Positions 37,445 through 40,999 of a stretch of 40,999 nucleotides of DNA are shown in pieces. The notes under the pieces are model-generated. The model searched no databases. It saw only the letters and a program-made list of their open reading frames with translations, and had not been told where the DNA came from. The DNA is from Actinomortierella ambigua (lineage: Eukaryota; Mortierellomycota; Mortierellomycetes; Mortierellales; Mortierellaceae): contig JAAAJB010000320.1 of assembly GCA_016098155.1 (NCBI GenBank), forward strand, positions 1 to 40,999, read 5' to 3'. The first letter of the stretch is position 1. Each line of letters starts with the position of its first letter. Position numbers and translations under genes: made by a program.

Positions 37445-38434
37445 TCAGTACACCTCAAACTCGAGCTGTCGTTCGGAGCGAGGGAAGGAAGAAAGAACAG
37501 AAGACGAGAGGTGAGTTCAATGGATGGTTCTTTTATCCCGCAATTGCTTCTCTTAGAGATAAAGAGAAAAAAAAAAGGGAAGGGAAAGAAAGGGCACGAC
37601 CGCTTTGAAGTAAAATGCACATGGCCAGAAAATATATACACCACAAAAAGTCTGGATCCTTACATAGATCATGCCTGTGCGCTGAGGATCCCGAAGGTGC
37701 ATTTTGGCCGGATGATACAATTGCTCGTTTTCATGGTCAATAAAGGCCTCCAGTTTCCTCATCGACTATAAAGGGCACGAGGATGAGAAGAAGGTATGAA
37801 GATGAGGATGAGTACAAGGAGAGTTGATTAATATGATAAATATATTGTTTTTTTGTTGGCAACTCTTACTCTCTGATAGTGTGTCCCACAGCAGTACTTT
37901 GCAGTGTAGGCCGTCAAGACATCCATCAGGGTGTCGACACAGTTCCAGAAGGGCTCTTCGGCGACTTGCATGCATTCGTTGATGCCCTGAATGGTTCCTT
38001 TGAACTCGGCTTGCGTGATCTAATATTGAGCCACAACCCAATATAAATTATATATATCATATATATACAGTAGAGTCAAGGAGGAGCGAATTAGACTATC
38101 AGAAAAGCACTGCTATCCTTTCTGGAGGATGAAAGACGGAGGAGGAGCAACTTGCATGAATGGCTACTGCCACTATTGTGTGGTTTCAAATTGAAAGAAC
38201 ACATACTCTGCCAATAAAGGTCTCTGCAAACTGCTCGCCGTCGAAGCGGGTAGCCTCGTCAGCGAGTCGGTGGTCCCGATCGACTCGTACGATGCAGCGT
38301 GGTCGACCATTGGGTCGTTCTGAGGATGGCTGTTGTGGTGGTAGCGGTATCGGTGAAGATGATACCATCTTTGGATATGGCTCACTATAACTCTTGCTCT
38401 CTCTCTTATAGCCTGAAAGTAGCTTCGATGGCAC
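37445..38434 (-). CDS. GOLGA7/Erf4-type palmitoyltransferase accessory subunit (4 exons)
   Basis: Family members partner DHHC enzymes (human ZDHHC9-GOLGA7, yeast Erf2-Erf4) that palmitoylate Ras at the ER/Golgi. Model: complement of 37445-37465, 37664-37765, 37870-38019, 38207-38434; 166 aa, all introns phase 0. Conserved features: VRVDRDHRLADEATRF and FAETFIGRITQAEF (counterpart of the FPAEL-IDRQQFEETV region), then FWNCVDTLMDVLTAYTA, THYQR, and LEAFIDHENEQLYHPAKMHLRDP. The 7-codon last exon gives LEFEVY and the stop, the expected family ending. The N-terminal 35 residues are basic and unconserved, so the start could also be the Met about 66 nt downstream. No membrane helix, consistent with association through the partner and lipidation. 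Confidence 0.9.
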
Positions 38435-38916
38435 AACCCCTCCCTAGAATACGAAGGGCTCGTCACAAGGCGCTCTCTTTGTGGAGTCTTTGAAGATACA
38501 GCGGGAGGGAGATGGCAGTATGAGATGAACGGATGATTGCTGATTGGTAATAGAATGGATGAGGGGGGGGGTTGAGTGATGATTGATGAGACTCTCTTCT
38601 CCCCTTTGAGGATGAGAGTAGCTGCTGGTGCAAAAGGTGTGACATGGATGTCGATTAACAGCTGGGAGGACCAAGCCTTTTGTAGATCGCAGTCACAAAG
38701 AGGCGCGCTGTGTAAAGAATTGCTCGTAGTGCTCTGCTACCCTTTTCTCTGGTGGCATGGGGGCAGTAGAGCACTGGGAGTGGGACCCAATTCCCTTCGT
38801 TATTAACACCAGACTGGTGTCGAGTCTATTGGCGGCTGGCATCACTGAAGAGACGGAAAGTGAGTGGATCGCGCCGATCTTTGCCCACGAGGAAGAGGGA
38901 TGGCGGGCTACACCAG

Positions 38917-38970
38917 TGTGTGACCTACACAGGCTTTGTACAGTGTGTGGTCTACACGGGCTTTGTACAG
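38917..38970 (+). repeat. Tandem duplication, 27-bp unit x2
   Basis: Units at 38917-38943 and 38944-38970 share 24 of 27 bases, including TACAC and GGCTTTGTACAG. All three differences are transitions. Confidence 0.85.
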
Positions 38971-39020
38971 TGTGACAGTGCGAGACGATGCAACCCACTC
39001 TAATTTACACCGCACTGAAA

Positions 39021-39070
39021 TACACGCTGCCGTTAGTGTATGAGTTACACGCTACTGTTAGTATGTACAA
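39021..39070 (+). repeat. Tandem duplication, 25-bp unit x2, diverged
   Basis: Adjacent units at 39021-39045 and 39046-39070 both begin TACACGCT and share a GTTAGT core. The first 17-18 bases differ only by transitions, and the 3' ends have diverged. Confidence 0.7.
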
Positions 39071-39544
39071 AGCTTTGTGCCAGAAGCAGACGAACAAGGC
39101 TGTGGCTATTTCTACCTGCGAAGTATTTATCTAGCTCCCCAATGCAGGTAGGCACTTAGCAGGCGACCTTCTACCTAGCAGTGCGGATCAAGGCCAGGCG
39201 CCGCCGGCCCATTCCATGTGGCTGCTTCGCGATCCACGTTCTTTTGAACGACCGCACGTGGACCGCGACTTTATCGAGGGCACCTGAATGCCGATGGTAG
39301 ACACTATTTTGGACGGTGGTGTACGATCTGCAAATTTTATATACTATCTGAAGCTGTGTGCTACACCTTCCGGGCATCTCTACTCGCCCTTGAACACGGC
39401 CGTTCCATCGGACATGGTATGCCCGCTGCTTTATCTTTGGCATCTGGATCTTCCGCTGTCACTCTGTCCTGATGATGGCCGAGCTCGACCAGACCCAGTG
39501 TTGCATGGACAAGCAGCACCTGGTGTCTGTTAATTGTTGGATTA

Positions 39545-39556
39545 TGGTAGTGGTGG

Positions 39557-39605
<49 letters not shown>

Positions 39606-40451
39606 AGTGATGAGGGTGATGATGATAGTGGTGGTGGTGGTGGTGATGAAGGTGATGAGGGTGCTGAGGGTGATGAGGGTGATGAGGGTGATGAGGGTGA
39701 TGATGATGATGATGGTGGTGGTGATGAGGGTGATGATGATGATAGTGGTGGTGGTGGTGGTGGTGGTGATGAGGGTGATGAGGGTGGTGGTGATGATGAT
39801 GGTGGTGATGAGGGTGATGAGGGTGATGATGGTGGCGATGAGGGTGATGATGGTGGTGGTGATGGGGGTGATGATGAGGTGGTGGTGGTGGTGATGATGA
39901 GGTGGTGGTGGTGGTGATGAAGGTGGTGAGGGTGATGATGATGGTGGTGATGAGGGTGATGATGAGGTGGTGGTGGTGATGAAGGTGGTGAGGGTGATGA
40001 TGATGATAGTGGTGGTGGTGGTAGTGATGAAGGTGATGATGATGGCGGTGGTGGTGATGAAGGTGATGAGGGTGATAATGATAGTGGTGGTGAATTGTGA
40101 TGGTGATGGTGATGATGATGATGGTGGTGGTGATGATTATAGTGATAGTGCTGGTGGTATTATAGTGATAGTGCTGGTGGTGATGATGGCGGTGATGATG
40201 ATGGTTACGATGGTGGGGGTGGGGGATGATGATGATGATGGTGATGGCTGATTATGTTGGTGGTGGTGATAATGATTATGATGGTGCTGGCGATGATGAT
40301 TATGCTGGTGGTGGTGATGATTTTAATAGTGGTGGTGATGATTATGATGGTGGTGGTGATGGTGATGGTACTGGTGGTGATGGTGTTGGTGGTGATGATG
40401 ATGATTATGATGGTGCTGGTGGTGGTGATGATGGTGAGGGTGATGGCTTTG
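39545..40451 (+). repeat. GAT/GGT trinucleotide satellite, about 0.9 kb
   Basis: An almost cytosine-free array of GAT, GGT and GTG triplets with higher-order units such as GATGAGGGT. Open frames through it encode only Asp/Gly, Val/Met or similar, so they are products of composition, not genes. Some interruptions (GATTATGATGGTGCTGG) recur. Confidence 0.95.
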
Positions 40452-40617
40452 CATCATCACCACCAGCACTATCATAATCATCATCATCGCCACCAACACC
40501 ATCATCATATTCATCATCACCATCACCACCAACACCATCATAATCATCACCACCATCACCATCACCATCACCATCACCACCACCATCACCACCAGTATCA
40601 CCATCACCGTCATACCA
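40452..40617 (-). repeat. Same satellite in inverted orientation (CAT/CAC)
   Basis: Immediately after the + oriented array and a short GGCTTTG junction, the sequence becomes nearly guanine-free CATCATCACC triplets. The segment 40452-40500 is the reverse complement of 40382-40433, with two base differences and one triplet indel, so the two can form a long hairpin with a loop of about 18 nt. Confidence 0.93.
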
Positions 40618-40820
40618 ACCATCGGCCGAATAGAATCGTCAGTACAGAATATAGCATAGAGCCGTCAGTCCTGGCCTGGGCGGCATCCCACGCACGATGT
40701 CAACGTTGGCAATGTCAAGGCGGTTTTAGTGTTTGTCCTTGCTTCGCGCCTTGACCTATTTTAGTGTTTGCCCCTCGCCACGCGTTTTTGGTTTTGCTTG
40801 GCTTGAATGTTTTTCGCGAC

Positions 40821-40860
40821 TGGATTTAATTTAGAGTCACTGGATTTAATTTAAAGTCAC
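40821..40860 (+). repeat. Tandem 20-bp repeat x2 in a presumed promoter
   Basis: TGGATTTAATTTAGAGTCAC is repeated immediately with one change (G to A). It lies about 20-60 nt upstream of a TATA-like element, a position typical of a regulatory site; that function is inferred. Confidence 0.85.
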
Positions 40861-40999
40861 AGGGGAGGTGAGTGACGCATAAAAGAGTGGTGAGAGAGGA
40901 CAATCAATTCCTCTCTTCTTCTTCTTCTTCACATTCCTACTCTCCACACTTTACACACAACTCAGGTAGGTGATTTATAAGACGGCGGGCAGATGTGGG
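40861..40999 (+). promoter_or_regulatory. Possible promoter and non-coding first exon of a gene to the right
   Basis: A TATA-like CATAAAAG at about 40879 is followed by a CT-rich stretch (about 40910-40950) and then CTCAG/GTAGGTGATT at about 40965, which looks like a splice donor ending a leader exon. No ATG precedes it. The gene itself would lie beyond the window. Confidence 0.35.

Larger units (their letters stand above)
38435..39544. other. Region without a confident gene; short tandem repeats
   Basis: About 1.1 kb. The part next to 38435 should hold the GOLGA7/Erf4-like promoter. ORFs at 38757-38975 (+) and 39171-39443 (-) have mixed composition but no motif I recognise and no support from splice-linked exons. 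Two small tandem duplications are listed separately. Confidence 0.5.

Noticed and set aside
39472..40754. Long ORFs of Asp/Gly, Val/Met and His in the satellite
   Set aside because: They follow directly from the triplet repeat in several frames and both strands; there is no unique sequence, start context or splice support.

Overview
The window is nuclear DNA of a filamentous fungus. All the recognisable genes are eukaryotic housekeeping or signalling genes broken by short spliceosomal introns (mostly 50-150 nt, 48 in my models). The ubiquitin moiety is the fungal version, eL28 is present (budding yeasts have lost it), and a kelch-TM-kinase receptor-like gene is present. Together with the long simple-sequence tracts, this suggests an early-diverging lineage such as Mortierellomycotina. 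That placement is inference, not proof.

Layout: (1) 0.2-3.7 kb, + strand: an FHA-domain checkpoint kinase of the Chk2/Rad53/Cds1 type in 15 exons. (2) 4.1-6.9 kb, - strand: a TMEM135-like membrane protein, convergent with the kinase. (3) 9.0-12.3 kb, - strand: cytosolic-type malate dehydrogenase. (4) 14.0-15.1 kb and 16.0-17.2 kb, - strand: ubiquitin-eL40 fusion and ribosomal protein eL28. (5) 17.2-22.8 kb: gene-poor DNA holding one intact unrecognised two-exon gene (20.2-20.8 kb), ORF debris, a hairpin and a G-rich telomere-like motif. (6) 22.8-26.8 kb: divergent pair of CAF1/POP2 deadenylase (-) and eIF2B beta (+). (7) 27.9-34.3 kb, + strand: a very large gene for a kelch ectodomain, single TM segment and cytoplasmic kinase, with an extra C-terminal region. 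(8) 34.8-36.5 kb, + strand: casein kinase 2 beta. (9) 37.4-38.4 kb, - strand: a GOLGA7/Erf4-type palmitoyltransferase accessory subunit. (10) 38.4-41.0 kb: no confident gene. It holds short tandem repeats, about 0.9 kb of GAT/GGT satellite that flips strand at 40.45 kb to form an inverted repeat, and a possible promoter and first exon at the right edge.

The genes do not form one pathway. They fall into DNA-damage and stress signalling (checkpoint kinase, CK2 beta), translation and mRNA turnover (Ub-eL40, eL28, eIF2B beta, CAF1), central metabolism (MDH), organelle or membrane biology (TMEM135-like, GOLGA7/Erf4), and a putative surface receptor kinase. The most unusual items are the receptor-like kinase, a high rate of GC-AG introns (three of 14 in the checkpoint kinase gene, one in MDH, one more tentative), an MDH start codon lying exactly at an exon end, and the strand-switching satellite. 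Exon coordinates were derived by hand from splice signals, reading phase and family conservation. All models below keep phase and end at one stop codon.
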